Positions 1 to 9,585 of a stretch of DNA of 64,000 nucleotides are shown here, piece by piece. Below the pieces are notes generated by a model. The model was not told the DNA's origin, did no database searches, and saw only the letters and a program-made list of their open reading frames with translations. Position 1 is the stretch's first letter; every line of letters begins with the position of its first letter. The translations under genes were made by a program, and so were the position numbers. The stretch covers positions 549,372-613,371 of the forward strand of contig RYZV01000001.1 in assembly GCA_004011965.1 (NCBI GenBank). The letters run 5' to 3'. The DNA comes from Mycoplasma sp. ATU-Cv-703. Lineage in GTDB: Bacteria > Bacillota_I > Bacilli_A > Mycoplasmatales > Metamycoplasmataceae.

Positions 1-439
1 AACCATTAAACCCGAGTTCCAAATTACCCAAATTAGCAACAAAAAAGGCAAAATTTGGATCCGTCTACGACTTCATAAAAAGTGAATTCACCGCGAGAAG
101 AGAATTGAAATTTATGACTATGACCGCAAAATTCAAATTGAAAATCCCTTCGTGATCGCCTTTATTGAGGAGTTAAAAACCAAGAAGACCAGCAAGACCA
201 AGAGCATCCCATCGGAAGTCAGCGGCAGAGGAAAAACCACGTCCGATCAACTTGGTCTTAATCACATAGAAATTAACGAAAACTGGCACATCGAGTGAAC
301 CGTTTTAGGCTATGACGATCCGAAGGGATGCATCTTGCTTAAAATTAGTATCACTGTCAACGGAGAACTAGAGGGGCACCAACAGTTATCAATTTGTGGA
401 TACCGTAAAATGAATGTTTCCTCTGACGATTTTGAGTAG
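1..439 (+). CDS. Lipoprotein_17-type repeat surface protein, C-terminal part (5' end outside window)
   Basis: The reading frame is open from the left edge (codons from base 2) to TAG at 437-439, with TGA read as Trp twice. About 145 residues are visible. They form two units, each with a beta-rich stretch followed by a charged helix and a final GYRK-like turn. This resembles the mycoplasma Lipoprotein_17 (PF04200) module, whose signature is a 'DD..G' strand followed by a 'GF/GY' turn. The same module fills the giant gene at 30.1-36.8 kb and the partial gene at the right edge. The protein is probably exported and surface exposed, but its N-terminus is not in the window. The function of the module is unknown. 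Confidence 0.7.
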
Positions 440-442
440 CGT

Positions 443-727
443 TTAGGAAGACTCTTTTTTCTCACGCTCGCGAAGAAATTCGCGAGTTTTTTCGTACTGA
501 TCGCGGTCAATGATCTGGCGCTCATAAACTTCTTCGACAAGCGTTTTGTCGCTTTTAGGCATTGATAAGTAGAGAATTTGTCCGATCAGCGGCAAACAAA
601 AACAAATCACTAGTCCTCACCAGCGACTGCGACCCCGCTCATTAGCTAGAGCCAGTCCAACTGCGCCCGAGGCCAGGCAAATCACCAGCGCTACAAAAAT
701 AAGTAAGACTATCGTGGTAATCGTCAT
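443..727 (-). CDS. Small membrane protein, PLDc_N-like segment plus SHOCT-like tail
   Basis: 94 codons after ATG at 727, ending TAA; one TGA is read as Trp. The N-terminal half has two hydrophobic segments around an NERGRSRWWG stretch and a P-L-I-G-Q-I-L-Y turn, which resembles the PLDc_N membrane domain. The C-terminal 30 residues are a charged helix pair with an 'II-DR-QYE' core, similar to SHOCT tails. It starts one base downstream of the end of the aminopeptidase gene and shares its strand, so the two are probably co-transcribed. The specific role is unknown. Domain likenesses are from pattern recognition only. Confidence 0.6.
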
Positions 728-728
728 T

Positions 729-2084
729 TTACTTGCTAACCATTTCGTAAAGCGTGCGAACCATTGGCGCTTGGGGCACTTCGTTAATTTGGGCTGTTCC
801 TGCGATATCAAGGTGTAAAAATTCGCTGTCTTGAGCAAACTCTTTTAAAAACATCGCGGCTGAACACGAGTTACCTTTATTAGGGGCTTTGTAGTCCACA
901 TTTTTTAGGTCAGCCACCAAAGATTGACGGATGTTTTTGGCGAAGTTTTCGTGGAAAGGCATTCGTCAAACTAGTTCGTGGGCGTCTTGACTGGCGTAGT
1001 AAAGATCTTCCCAAACGCGGTCGCTGCTAGCTCAAGCTCCGGTGTAAGTATCTCCGAGCGAAATTAAAATCGCGCCTGTGAGCGTTGCGATATCAACTAC
1101 TCGCGTCGCTTTAAGTTTTTCAATTGCGTAAGTGATTCCGTCCGCTAAAACTAGCCGACCTTCGGCATCAGTGTTATTTACTTCGACTGTCTTTCCGTTC
1201 ATGGAAGTAAAGACTGAGTCGGCCGTGGAGGCAAAGGGCGAAATCATGTTGTCGGTGATCATCATTAATCCGGCTACGTTTGTTTTGGGTTTAAGCGTTG
1301 CGACGGCTTTCATAACTCCGGCCACTACGGCTGATCCTGACATGTCAAATTTCATGCCAAGCATGTTGAGAGAGGGCTTAAGGTTCATACCTCCCGAGTC
1401 AAACATAATTCCTTTACCGACCAAAACCGTTTTAGTTTTTTTGCTACTTGGCGCGCCGTTGTACTCTAGAATCACTACCCGAGCATCAAAAGCCGATCCA
1501 GCGTTGACCGACAAAAGCAGACCCATTTTGAGTTTTTGGATTTGACTTTTATCAAGCACAGTGACTTTGACATTGGGGTGTTTTTGAAAGTCTTTTTTAA
1601 TTCGGTTAGCTAAATCGGTTGAACGCATTACGTTAGGCGGCGTAATTTGTAAGTCGCGGGTGTAGTTAACTGCTTGGGACAAAATTTCCGCGTGGTTGTG
1701 AACTTTTTTCTCTTTGACGTTAACTAGTTCAAGAGTTGGCTTGGCTTGAGTTTTTTGAGTTTTAAGCGAGAAGAGTTTGGCTCTGTCAAAGTTGTAAAGG
1801 TGGACAAAATTGTTGACTATTAATCTTTCGCTGACGTTGCTAGCAGTAAAAGACTCCACGTCAATTTGGTATTCTCGGGGCGCTTTTTTAATGATCTCAG
1901 CGGCCACTTTTTTGAAAATTTCCTCGTCGTAGGATTTGGCTTTACCAAGGTAAGCAAAAGCTACATTTTTGTTAATGTTTTCCGTGATAGATCCAACTTT
2001 AGCCGCGATGTACTTAGGCTGGTCTTTGTCGTAAAAAAAACCTTTTAAAAGCATAATTTTTGGGTTGCGTGTTTTTAATTGCAT
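729..2084 (-). CDS. pepA: Leucyl aminopeptidase (M17 family)
   Basis: Cytosolic metallo-exopeptidase that releases N-terminal amino acids from peptides. The C-terminal catalytic half carries the M17 signatures: VGKG.MFDSGG, the KFDMSGSA stretch and NNTDAEGRL with the metal-binding Asp and Glu. The translation needs two TGA codons as Trp near residue 365 (the Trp in 'TGAWASSDR' and the one after 'HELV'). I chose ATG at 2084, preceded by a purine-rich GGAGAAGG, giving 451 residues; the N-terminal domain is shorter than in E. coli PepA, as is common in mollicutes. It is transcribed divergently from the GpsB-like gene, with a TACAAT box on the minus strand at 2117-2122. Confidence 0.93.
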
Positions 2085-2116
2085 AATAATCAAACCTTCT
2101 CCGGTGTCTGACCCTA

Positions 2117-2145
2117 ATTGTACCACCGAAAAGTTGTCTTATAAT
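2117..2145. promoter_or_regulatory. Divergent promoter region between pepA and the gpsB-like gene
   Basis: On the plus strand TTGTAC (2118-2123) and TATAAT (2140-2145) are 16 bases apart. The ATG of the GpsB-like gene follows the -10 box after 9 bases, so the transcript would be leaderless or nearly so. On the minus strand TACAAT (2122-2117) can serve pepA with a leader of about 25 bases. Confidence 0.6.
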
Positions 2146-2154
2146 TTAGAAACC

Positions 2155-2493
2155 ATGGCTAAAGTAATCACGCGTCCGCTGCTGAATCTTAAACACGAAA
2201 CTATTTTGAAAAAAAAGTTTGCCGTCGAACTTTCGGGTTATAACGCTGGCGAAGTGGACGGGTTTTTAGACTTAGTCATCAAGGATTACCAACTTTATGA
2301 CCAGCACATTGCTACGCTTCAGGATATAGTTAGCGAAAAAGTGGCCTTAGTCAACGATAAGGATGAGCAACTTGACAAACTTAAAATTGAAAACGCCAAC
2401 CTGAAAGAGCAGCTTGATTTTCTTTACAAAAACAGCACCAACCAAGTTCTTCACAAAAGACTTTCTAAACTTGAAAAAGAACTCGGTAAATAG
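2155..2493 (+). CDS. gpsB: DivIVA/GpsB-like cell-cycle coiled-coil protein
   Basis: 112 residues. The N-terminus has the DivIVA/GpsB lipid-binding pattern: a short helix, then 'I..K.F..ELSGYNAGEVDGFLD.V..DY', followed by a long coiled coil with heptads of Leu and Ile to the end. In Firmicutes this domain binds membrane and division or wall-synthesis partners; the partner here cannot be peptidoglycan synthases. The identification is strengthened by position, because gpsB lies immediately before rnpB in Bacillus and the same order is seen here. ATG at 2155 follows TATAAT closely with no Shine-Dalgarno. DivIVA itself would be longer, so GpsB is the better match. Confidence 0.8.
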   Translation: MAKVITRPLLNLKHETILKKKFAVELSGYNAGEVDGFLDLVIKDYQLYDQHIATLQDIVSEKVALVNDKDEQLDKLKIENANLKEQLDFLYKNSTNQVLHKRLSKLEKELGK

Positions 2494-2538
2494 TCGGTTT
2501 AACCGCGACCGATAAGTGTTTTTAGCACCTAAATGCGG

Positions 2539-2544
2539 TATAAT
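2539..2544 (+). promoter_or_regulatory. -10 box of RNase P RNA gene
   Basis: TATAAT lies 4 bases before the 5' strand of the RNase P P1 helix, a normal -10 to +1 spacing for a stable RNA gene. Confidence 0.7.
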
Positions 2545-2548
2545 TTGG

Positions 2549-3030
2549 TTGGCACCAACTCAATCGCTGCCGCTGGTCAGGACGTATAAGACGTCTGGCT
2601 AAGTTATTTGTCTTACAGTGTAGTCTACAAATAGCAACTCGAACCTTTAAAGTCATCCTATTCTCCTATTAGTTTGGTTTAAATACAACAGTTGCATCTA
2701 CATAACGAATAACTGATGCCAGCGCAAGACTCTTTGAGTCAGTTCTGATCAAGGTGGTAGAGGAAAGTCCGCGCTAGCACTGCCTGCGATGGCAGTAGTG
2801 TTCGTGTCAAACCCAATAAGTTTGAGCCCAGACGACTAGTGCCACAGAGACGAATCTATTAAGTTAGAGTGAAACGCGGTAAACTCCACGAGCTAGAAAC
2901 TCAAATTAAGGTAGAGGAGTCCCCGAGCGGAAAATGAACTTGCTCAGGGAATGCGATGTTCAACAAACGCGCATAGATAAATGATTGAGCCTTCTTGTAA
3001 GGAACAGAACGCGGCTTACTTGGTGTCCAA
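2549..3030 (+). ncRNA. rnpB: RNase P RNA (type B-like), unusually long
   Basis: Catalytic RNA that matures tRNA 5' ends. The P4 core GAGGAAAGTCC is at 2759-2770 and the matching 3' region GGAACAGAACGCGGCTTAC at about 3001-3019. AGATAAATGATTG, near the conserved AGATAGATGATTG of the Bacillus RNA, is at about 2975. The ends pair as P1: 2549-2558 with 3020-3030, with one bulged base. The segment CAATCGCTGCC at 2561-2571 matches the AATCGCTGC start of Bacillus RNA. In Bacillus only about 15 bases separate that segment from GAGGAAAGTCC; here there are about 185. Total length is about 480 bases against the usual 350-400. Boundaries are inferred from the P1 pairing. Confidence 0.9.
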
Positions 3031-3056
3031 ATAACCCATCCGGGTTATTTTTATTT
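3030..3056 (+). terminator. Rho-independent terminator after rnpB
   Basis: AATAACCC (3030-3037) pairs with GGGTTATT (3042-3049) across a 4-base loop and is followed by a T-rich tail. It begins where the P1 helix of RNase P RNA ends. Confidence 0.85.
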
Positions 3057-3091
3057 GGTAAGATTAATGGGACAACCAAGGAGACTCAGAA

Positions 3092-3595
3092 ATGTGAGCT
3101 TGAATTGTACTGGGAAGTTTGCTCGGAACTGTGGTGGTTTTTCTGTTAATAAGTGCTTTGAAAGATAAGCGGAAAAATTACGTCGTTAAGAAAGAGACCG
3201 AAAAACACGAGGCATTAAAGGAACATGCTCGCCAACTGGTTGGTATTTGAGTGGAAATCGTTGACTGACACAACCAAAAATTGCTGGACCAGTTTGTCCC
3301 TTCAATCGGTAAAATTAGAATGAGCGAAATTCGTCACCGAGCTCGAACTGCTCTTGAACTGTTAAGCGAAAAACAAGAGTTTCAAATTATGTCCGAGTCG
3401 GAAGCTAACCAGGATATGGTTCAAGCGTTTGAAAAACTGCGCCGATCCAATTCCAACAACTGAACTAAAAATAACCGGGATGAATTAAAACTTTTCCGCT
3501 CGGCTGCTGAGCAAGGAATTAACGCTCGTCAAAATCACCCTTTTTACTACCAAGCTCAGCGTGAAATCGAAGGAGTCTACCGTGAATCTACCTAA
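3092..3595 (+). CDS. Single-pass membrane protein of unknown function
   Basis: 167 residues from ATG at 3092 with a strong AAGGAGA ribosome site (3078-3084). The second codon is TGA, and four more TGA codons follow, all read as Trp. Residues 2-23 form one hydrophobic helix; the rest is a charged, helical domain that probably faces the cytosol because Lys and Arg follow the helix. I recognise no catalytic motif. The 3' end overlaps pgsA by 14 bases, so the two are translationally coupled. A short tail-anchored scaffold is possible, but the function is unknown. Confidence 0.7.
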
Positions 3596-4214
3596 CAAGT
3601 TAACTGTTTTTCGTTTAATTTTAGTTTTGCCTTTAATTGTCCTTTTCAGTCTGGCCTTAAGCTTGCCCAGCGAAAAAGCGACTTACCAATTACAAATGAC
3701 TTACATGTATTCGGCCGGAGGAGTCTTTGCTTTAGCGATGATCACCGATTGACTCGATGGTTGAATTGCCCGCCGTCGCCAAGAAGTGACCACTTTTGGC
3801 AAAGTGTTTGACCCAATTGCCGATAAGTTAGTTGTGGTAGTCAGTTTAATTTTCTTGGCTTTGCTCAAGGTAACCCCTTTCTTTGTGCCGATTCTAGTGG
3901 TGATGCGCGACATTTGTGTGGACGGCACACGAATTTTGAAAGCTCACCGTCGCGGACAAGTGGCCGCTAACATGCTCGGAAAAATGAAGACTGTCTTACA
4001 ATCAGTTGGAATTTTAGTGGTCGTTTTTGTCGCGCCTATTTTAAACTGAGGATCTGGCAACCAGTTTGAATTTATCAAAGCTAGCTGACAACTTTGAATG
4101 ATTAACGCAACACTTTTAGTTTCTCTGCTGCTGGCTTATGTGTCAGGTTTTTGGTACATTCATCAAAACCTTAAAACAAGCAAAGTAACACCGATGGAGC
4201 ATGAAAACGCTTAA
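3582..4214 (+). CDS. pgsA: CDP-diacylglycerol-glycerol-3-phosphate 3-phosphatidyltransferase
   Basis: Makes phosphatidylglycerol phosphate from CDP-diacylglycerol and glycerol 3-phosphate at the membrane. The CDP-alcohol phosphotransferase signature D-x2-DG-x2-AR-x8-G-x3-D-x3-D is complete: DWLDGWIARR, then FG, then FDPIADK (Trp codons TGA). About five hydrophobic segments are present. I chose GTG at 3582 because AAGGAG lies 8 bases upstream; this gives 210 residues. The next gene begins at 4201, inside the last 14 bases of pgsA. Supply of glycerol 3-phosphate links it to the glycerol genes at 44-51 kb. Confidence 0.93.
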
Positions 4215-5769
4215 GTCCTTGAGTAAGCAAACTTTTTACATCCTTGATCCGCGCACTTTTAAGGATGGTAATCAAGATGGCTACGGAGATCTAATCGGCT
4301 TGGCCCGCCAAGTTGGTTACTTTTCCATGCTCGGCATTGACGCTTTGGTTTTGCGAGGCGTTTGAAAAGACTTGCCTTTGTCGAAACAAACTTTCACGAG
4401 TTTAAAACCCGAAGTGGGAACGATTGGTCAGTTAGGCAAACTAATCCGTCTTTTTCAAGATAAAGGCATCAAGGTTTTGCTAGAAATTTCTTTGGCCGGA
4501 ATTGATCCGCGCCACATTTTTTGTCGTCCTACTTCGGAGAGAACTGTCAAGGAGCAAGACCAACTTGCTCGCCACGGCCAACTGCCAACCCGGGAGCAGT
4601 ATTTGCTTGGCGACTTAACTACCGACGTAGTTTTAAATCAGCAGCGTGAAAACTTTCTTAGCAACTTAACCCAGTTAATTAATTACTGGAATAAGCACGG
4701 TTTGGCCGGATTAGTTGTGAGCGACTTTGAACAACTTTTTGATTTTAAGAAAACCGCTGTAATGGGCGAACAGACTAAAGCGGTTTTAAAACGAATTTAC
4801 ACGATTGTTAAAATGGTGAGCGATCAATTTTTGTGAATTGGCATGGCTCACATGCTCAGTCCTGAGCAAATCCGAACTCAAAATCCGTCTCACGATCCGC
4901 TTTTCGATTACTTAGGGACTTACGATTTTTCTTTGCTAGGCAAAGATCACGCGGTTAAAACCAAAGCGCCCAAAGTTAAATTCACACCTCATCAGTATGT
5001 TAAATTAGCTCGGAGCTACATAGATCACCGCCGCGGTCTCCACGCGCTTAGTTCGCATTTGGCAGGCAGAATCATTAGTCGCTGAGCAAGTGATTACGCT
5101 TACCATAGCGAGGCGGGTAAGAGTTTGCTTTTTTTGCTCTTACTTCACGCCGGATCAAGTCTAATTTACCAGGGTGACGAAATGGCTCAACCTAACCACT
5201 TTGCCCTTAACTCCCAAGACTTAAAATTAGTTAAACACGTTGAATTTCCGCGCACTTGGTTAACTAAGGAAAAGGAAAAAGAAGCCGAAACATTGCGTCA
5301 ACTGCGCTATGCTCACCACGCTGTTCACGCTCACGGTTTAATGACTTGGGATGAAAGCGAATTTAGCGGTTTTAGCAAAACTGCTCCGCGAATTGGTTAT
5401 GTTTATCCGAGCAAAGAAGTTGTGAGCGTTAAAAAGCAGTTTCAAGATAAAAAATCGGTTTGGCACTTTTTCCGTAGTTTCAACGCCTACCTTAAAAACC
5501 AAACGATTGTATCTCTTAAGATTGCTTACCAAAGTAACGGACTAATTGTGTTTCGTGGACGCAGTAACAGGGGTCGTTTCATCGTGCTAGTTAACATCAG
5601 TCGTGAGCGTAAAAGAGTGAGGCCATGGAACCGCAGAAAACATGGCACAGTCGTGTTTTCGAGTTATTCACACCGAAACTACTCAGCCTGTCCAAAGCGA
5701 CTGAACGCTTTTGAAAGCGTGCTTTACTTAATTAAGTCAAGTACCAGTGAAGTGCCTGTTAGTCTTTAA
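4201..5769 (+). CDS. GH13 alpha-amylase-like protein lacking recognisable catalytic residues
   Basis: 522 residues. The start matches GH13 oligo-1,6-glucosidases: FYILDPRTFKDGNQDGYGDL, then 'YFSMLGIDALVL'. A later segment, 'LLHAGSSLIYQGDEM', matches the conserved 'G.P.IYQG.E'. The four catalytic regions have diverged. Region I (normally DxxxNH) reads EISLAG. Region II (normally GFRxD) reads GLVVSD, so the Arg and nucleophile Asp are missing. Region III reads IGMAHM without the acid/base Glu. Region IV has no NHD. The frame is intact, which argues against a decaying pseudogene. It overlaps pgsA by 14 bases. Likely a non-catalytic relative; function unknown. Confidence 0.75.
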
Positions 5770-5771
5770 AG

Positions 5772-5777
5772 TATAAT
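5772..5777 (+). promoter_or_regulatory. -10 box before hypothetical gene at 5795
   Basis: TATAAT directly after the stop of the GH13-like gene and 17 bases before the next ATG; AAGGAA follows as ribosome site. Confidence 0.5.
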
Positions 5778-5794
5778 TGAGACAAGGAAACTTT

Positions 5795-6094
5795 ATGTTT
5801 GACAAACAGAAAAAAAAGCCTTTTAAGCCAATTGAACCAGAACCTTTAAGTTCGGCTGATGAGTTAGAGCAAGCTAAAGAGCGTGCTCGTCTTGAAAGGG
5901 AAATTGCCGCTAAACTTAAACATGATTTAAACGATTATGTTGATCATGAGAGCGATTTGCTTGAGCAGCAGCGCACTACTTTGACTGATGATGATTTAGC
6001 CAAAACAACCCAGGTTGATGTGGATGGGGTAGAAAATATTCAAGAATTCATTGAGAAGAATTTGGCGCCGGACTCTAAAAAAATTAAAAAGTAA
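5795..6094 (+). CDS. Small charged cytosolic protein, unknown
   Basis: 99 residues from ATG at 5795 with AAGGAA upstream; there are no TGA codons. The protein is strongly charged and helical, with a Lys/Pro-rich start, a Glu/Arg-rich central helix and a Lys-rich end. It has no hydrophobic segment, Cys or recognisable motif. It sits alone between the GH13-like gene and the AT-rich ATPase-protease island, with its own TATAAT box, so it is probably the last core gene before the insertion. Function not recognised. Confidence 0.55.
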   Translation: MFDKQKKKPFKPIEPEPLSSADELEQAKERARLEREIAAKLKHDLNDYVDHESDLLEQQRTTLTDDDLAKTTQVDVDGVENIQEFIEKNLAPDSKKIKK

Positions 6095-6166
6095 GACACG
6101 ATTAATTTAATAATTGAATTTTTGTTAAAAACGCTAACATGGGAAAACCGACCCCCTTTTTTCATA

Positions 6167-6172
6167 TATAAT
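6167..6172 (+). promoter_or_regulatory. -10 box for the ATPase-protease operon
   Basis: TATAAT within the 145-base AT-rich gap 6095-6239. About 65 bases of leader with A/T runs lie between it and the GTG at 6240. AAAAGGGTG just before the start can act as ribosome site. Confidence 0.5.
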
Positions 6173-6239
6173 CGGGTTAATTTTTATAAAAAACTGAAAA
6201 TTTGTAAAAAAACAGATTTTATAAAAAAAAGGGTGCGAT

Positions 6240-7205
6240 GTGGAAACTAACGTGAAAGGCCAACTAAGAAACGGCGTCAGCAAGACTATGCTGGGGATAA
6301 TTAAAAAATTGGATAACTACCAATTTAACTATCTGAAAGAAGTGCTGAAGAATAGTTTTGACGCGGAGCAAATAAAAAAGTTTGAAGAGTATTACGCTTC
6401 CAAGCACCTTGAGGTCTACGCTACCAAGTTTAGGAGCAAGGATTGAGTTTCGCAATACTACAAAAATGAGTTGGGAAAAATAAACTATGCTATCAACAAT
6501 GAAGATTTCATTAAAGAATTTAAAGGATTAAAAATTATTGTTTACGGTAAAACTGGGACTGGAAAAACATCCTTAGTCAAAAAGATAATTGAATTGAATC
6601 GTAACTGCAAATATAGAGATATTGATTTTACAAATTTAGTTTCCCCCAAAATGGGGCAAACCCAAATTAATCTAATGAGCTTAGCTTATGAATTAAACTC
6701 TTTTAAGGAAAAGACGATTGTTTTTTTAGATGAACTAGATTCAATTGTAACTTCCAGAGATTCAACAAACGATATGGGGGAACATTTTAGAATAGTGGGT
6801 ACCTTTATAAAGTTTCTTGATTCACTGAATTCAAACGTAATTTTTATTGCCGCGACTAATGTTCAGAAAAATGTTGATGAAGCAATATTAAGAAGATTTA
6901 ATATCGCGGTGCAATCTAGGACAATTGGTTTAGATCAAGTTATCAAAATACTAGCCAAAGAGCTTGATTTTACAATTACTACTCAGGAATTAAACTTGCT
7001 AAAAACCAACCTTGCGGATGATTGTTTCACATTTTCAGACATTACCTCGTTTATGTCAAAGTACAGGTTGGATCTAATAACCAGTTCTACAAAATATAGA
7101 TGGGCCAATTTCCTTTTAAACTTCAGAAAAAAATTTAGCGAAAAACTTGAAATTTCATTAACAAGAAGAAAAGAAATTGACATCGAGAGAGTTTTAAATG
7201 GGTAA
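6240..7205 (+). CDS. AAA+ ATPase of ietAS-like two-gene system
   Basis: 321 residues, GTG start, one TGA read as Trp near residue 69. The first 85 residues are a helical domain. An AAA+ module follows: Walker A YGKTGTGKTS, Walker B IVFLDELDSI, sensor-1-like FIAATN and a RRF arginine-finger candidate in 'ILRRFNIAV'. The ATG of the next gene lies inside the last 8 bases of this one (ATGGGTAA), so the two products are made together. An ATPase directly coupled to a subtilisin-like protease is the architecture of IetA-IetS, first described as a plasmid-exclusion pair and later as an anti-phage system. Assignment rests on architecture, not on alignment. AT-rich codon use sets it apart from its neighbours. 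Confidence 0.8.
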
Positions 7206-9375
7206 CTATAGATTAAATAACGACAAGTTTGAAGTGTACAAAAATCCGCCTCGACCTATTTCTACCGTTTTTGATGAGAGGTTCATAACTTTTAATAAAG
7301 TTGTAAGACAATTTTTGGAAGAGAGTCCTTATGATCAAGACCAGCAGGGCGTGTATTTCCAGGTAGTTTATCAATACGAAAACATACCTCCGAAAACATC
7401 AAGAATAGATTTTAGAAAAAACATTTTGAGCGTTAACCATGTACCACAGAAAGATATTAAGGTTGAGATTCTGAAAAAAGATGTCAAAGAGTACAAAACA
7501 ACTCTAACTTATAAAATTTCTGCCGATGAATTAGCGACATTTAAATCTTCGTTAGAAAGTATTAAAGGTAGAAAAATTAATATCGAAAGTGATTTTGCAT
7601 TACTAGACACAGAACAACGAAAGTTGATAAGAAAATTGTCTTTTATATCACATTTTCAGAAAATTAAATGTAAGGACAAGGTATTAGGTCTAGAGTTAGT
7701 AAAGTTTTACAAGATGTATGAAGATATGAATGAATTTTTGCTCTCTATTGGGGTTAAGAAAAAGGTTGATGAAACTCTTTTAACGGCTTATTTGTTGCCC
7801 GATGAGTATGCAACAATAAATGAGAAGTGTCCTTGGATTATAAGCTCGGTTGGTCAAGTGGGTTTATTTAGCATCAGAATGCCACAGCATTTGACAAAAG
7901 AAATAGGTTTTGAATTGAAAGAGCGAGTCAAAGCAGTCAAAGATTTACCGATTGTTGGGGTAATAGACAGCGCAAATACCCTTGGGGGCAATTTTAAAAG
8001 TTACATACTCAAAAATGAGAAACGAGTTAACAATAAGGATGCAATCAGTGATTCAGAACACGGTAATATGGTTGCAAGTTTAATTATTGCTCATGATGAA
8101 TTGAATAAAACTACTAAGGACTACCTGGGCAATTTTATAATTAAACATTTTGAAGTTTTGAGTAAAGACTCACCAAAAAGCGACGCAGCCACAATAAATT
8201 TCGATGATTTAAAATCTGTTTTAGAACAAATAGTCAAAGATAACCCCGAAATAAAGGTATGAAATTTGTCGTTCGGTGTTCCAAAAGAACCCTGGACACC
8301 CACAATTTCGTACCTTGGCATTTTACTAGATCGTCTTTCCCAAAAATATGATTGTTTGTTTGTAATTGCTTCTGGCAACGAGGGTCAAGAATTACATGAA
8401 AAATCTTTGGCCGCCCCAGGCGATTCTTTAAATGCTCTTACCGTCGGATCTGTAGAAATCAATTCCAGGGGCAAGCCAAGGAGGGCAGATTATTCTTCGT
8501 ACGGAGCGATTTTGCATTTTTGAAAACCAGAAATTTCGCATTTCGGAGGTCCCAGAAACTACGATTCAAGTCCCTTAATAGTTCATAATGGCAAATCCAC
8601 AGTGTCGGGCGATACTGTCGCGGGGACATCATTTGCTGCGCCAAGAGTTTCTAGAATTGCTGCGTATTTGATACATTCTGGGTACAGTGTTTTGGAAACC
8701 AAGGCCTTTATTATTGGTTATGCCGAGAGACAAACTCCTTCTTCGCAGTCATCGTCTTTTGGGCATATAATCGGAGCAACAGGACCATTTTTTCAAAAGT
8801 TACTAACTTTACATACGACCATAAAAATCACTGACAAAAAACCGCTTTACTTAGACCTTGACTTAGAAAACGTTGATCAAATCGTTTTAAGTTCTAGCAA
8901 CTATGCTAATCCGATACCGTCTTTAGGAGAAGAATATTCAATTTCTAACGCAGAGATTGGTTTAGTCCAATATGACCCAAATTTTGCTTCTCATACATTT
9001 AAAGATGCTCGAGGTGAGCATCAAGTTAAAACACCAGAACAAGTTATGAAAAAACTAGTTCCATACAAAAATTCCAAGTCTGGTAAATACGAAAAGGAAT
9101 GTAATCTAAGATATAACCGTGGCAAGTATTTTACCTCTAAAAAATTCCATTACAATTTGAAAAACGAAAAGAATATACTGAAAAAAGATTGAAGATACGC
9201 GCTCAGAGTTAGAAAGCAAAATTTATTTGACATAAAGGAAGAAAATTTGCCTGCTCTCGAGTTAGGAATAATTTTGAATTTACACGGCAAAAAATTGAAT
9301 GAAGCAGAGTTTATAAAGAGAAACGAAAGTATTATTGAAGTTTACGCTGAACCGGCAATCCTTGTTAAAACATAG
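7198..9375 (+). CDS. Subtilisin-like serine protease (S8) of ietAS-like system
   Basis: 725 residues. The first 245 form a domain I do not recognise. The S8 catalytic triad follows in order: Asp in PIVGVIDSAN (about residue 258), His in SEHGNMVAS (about 287) and Ser in GTSFAAPRVS (about 478), plus the oxyanion Asn in VIASGNEG. A C-terminal domain of about 210 residues follows. No signal peptide is visible, which implies an intracellular protease and separates it from secreted mycoplasma MIP proteases that cleave immunoglobulin. Three TGA codons are read as Trp. It overlaps the ATPase gene by 8 bases. Likely regulated by the ATPase; the target is unknown. Confidence 0.85.
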
Positions 9376-9514
9376 TTGAGTTTGTGACGGCATCTTCCAT
9401 CCTAATTTATCAACGGGAAAATGAACTAGCCTACTTTCAAGTATTTGTTTTATAGGGTTTTTTACGCCCTACCTGGCTTCCAAACTGATTTGTTCGATTA
9501 ATTTTAAAAGTACA

Positions 9515-9541
9515 TTGACATTTTATAAAATGTAATATAAT
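9515..9541 (+). promoter_or_regulatory. Promoter of rplM-rpsI
   Basis: TTGACA (9515-9520) and TATAAT (9536-9541), spaced 15 bases, lie in the 210-base gap after the protease gene. A weak hairpin TAGGG/CCCTA at 9453-9471 may end the upstream operon. A CCTCCCTATTTTGGGG hairpin in the leader (about 9558-9574) precedes the L13 start and could be a control element. The rest of the gap shows nothing. Confidence 0.65.
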
Positions 9542-9585
9542 TACATGGCATTAAACCTCCCTATTTTGGGGAAGAAAGTTGATTT

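Noticed and set aside
1132..1545. Plus-strand open frame inside pepA
   Set aside because: Lies opposite the conserved metal-binding region of the aminopeptidase and has no features of its own.
7198..9375. Mycoplasma immunoglobulin protease (MIP) for the subtilase
   Set aside because: No signal peptide, no neighbouring MIB-type immunoglobulin-binding protein and an AAA+ ATPase partner instead.
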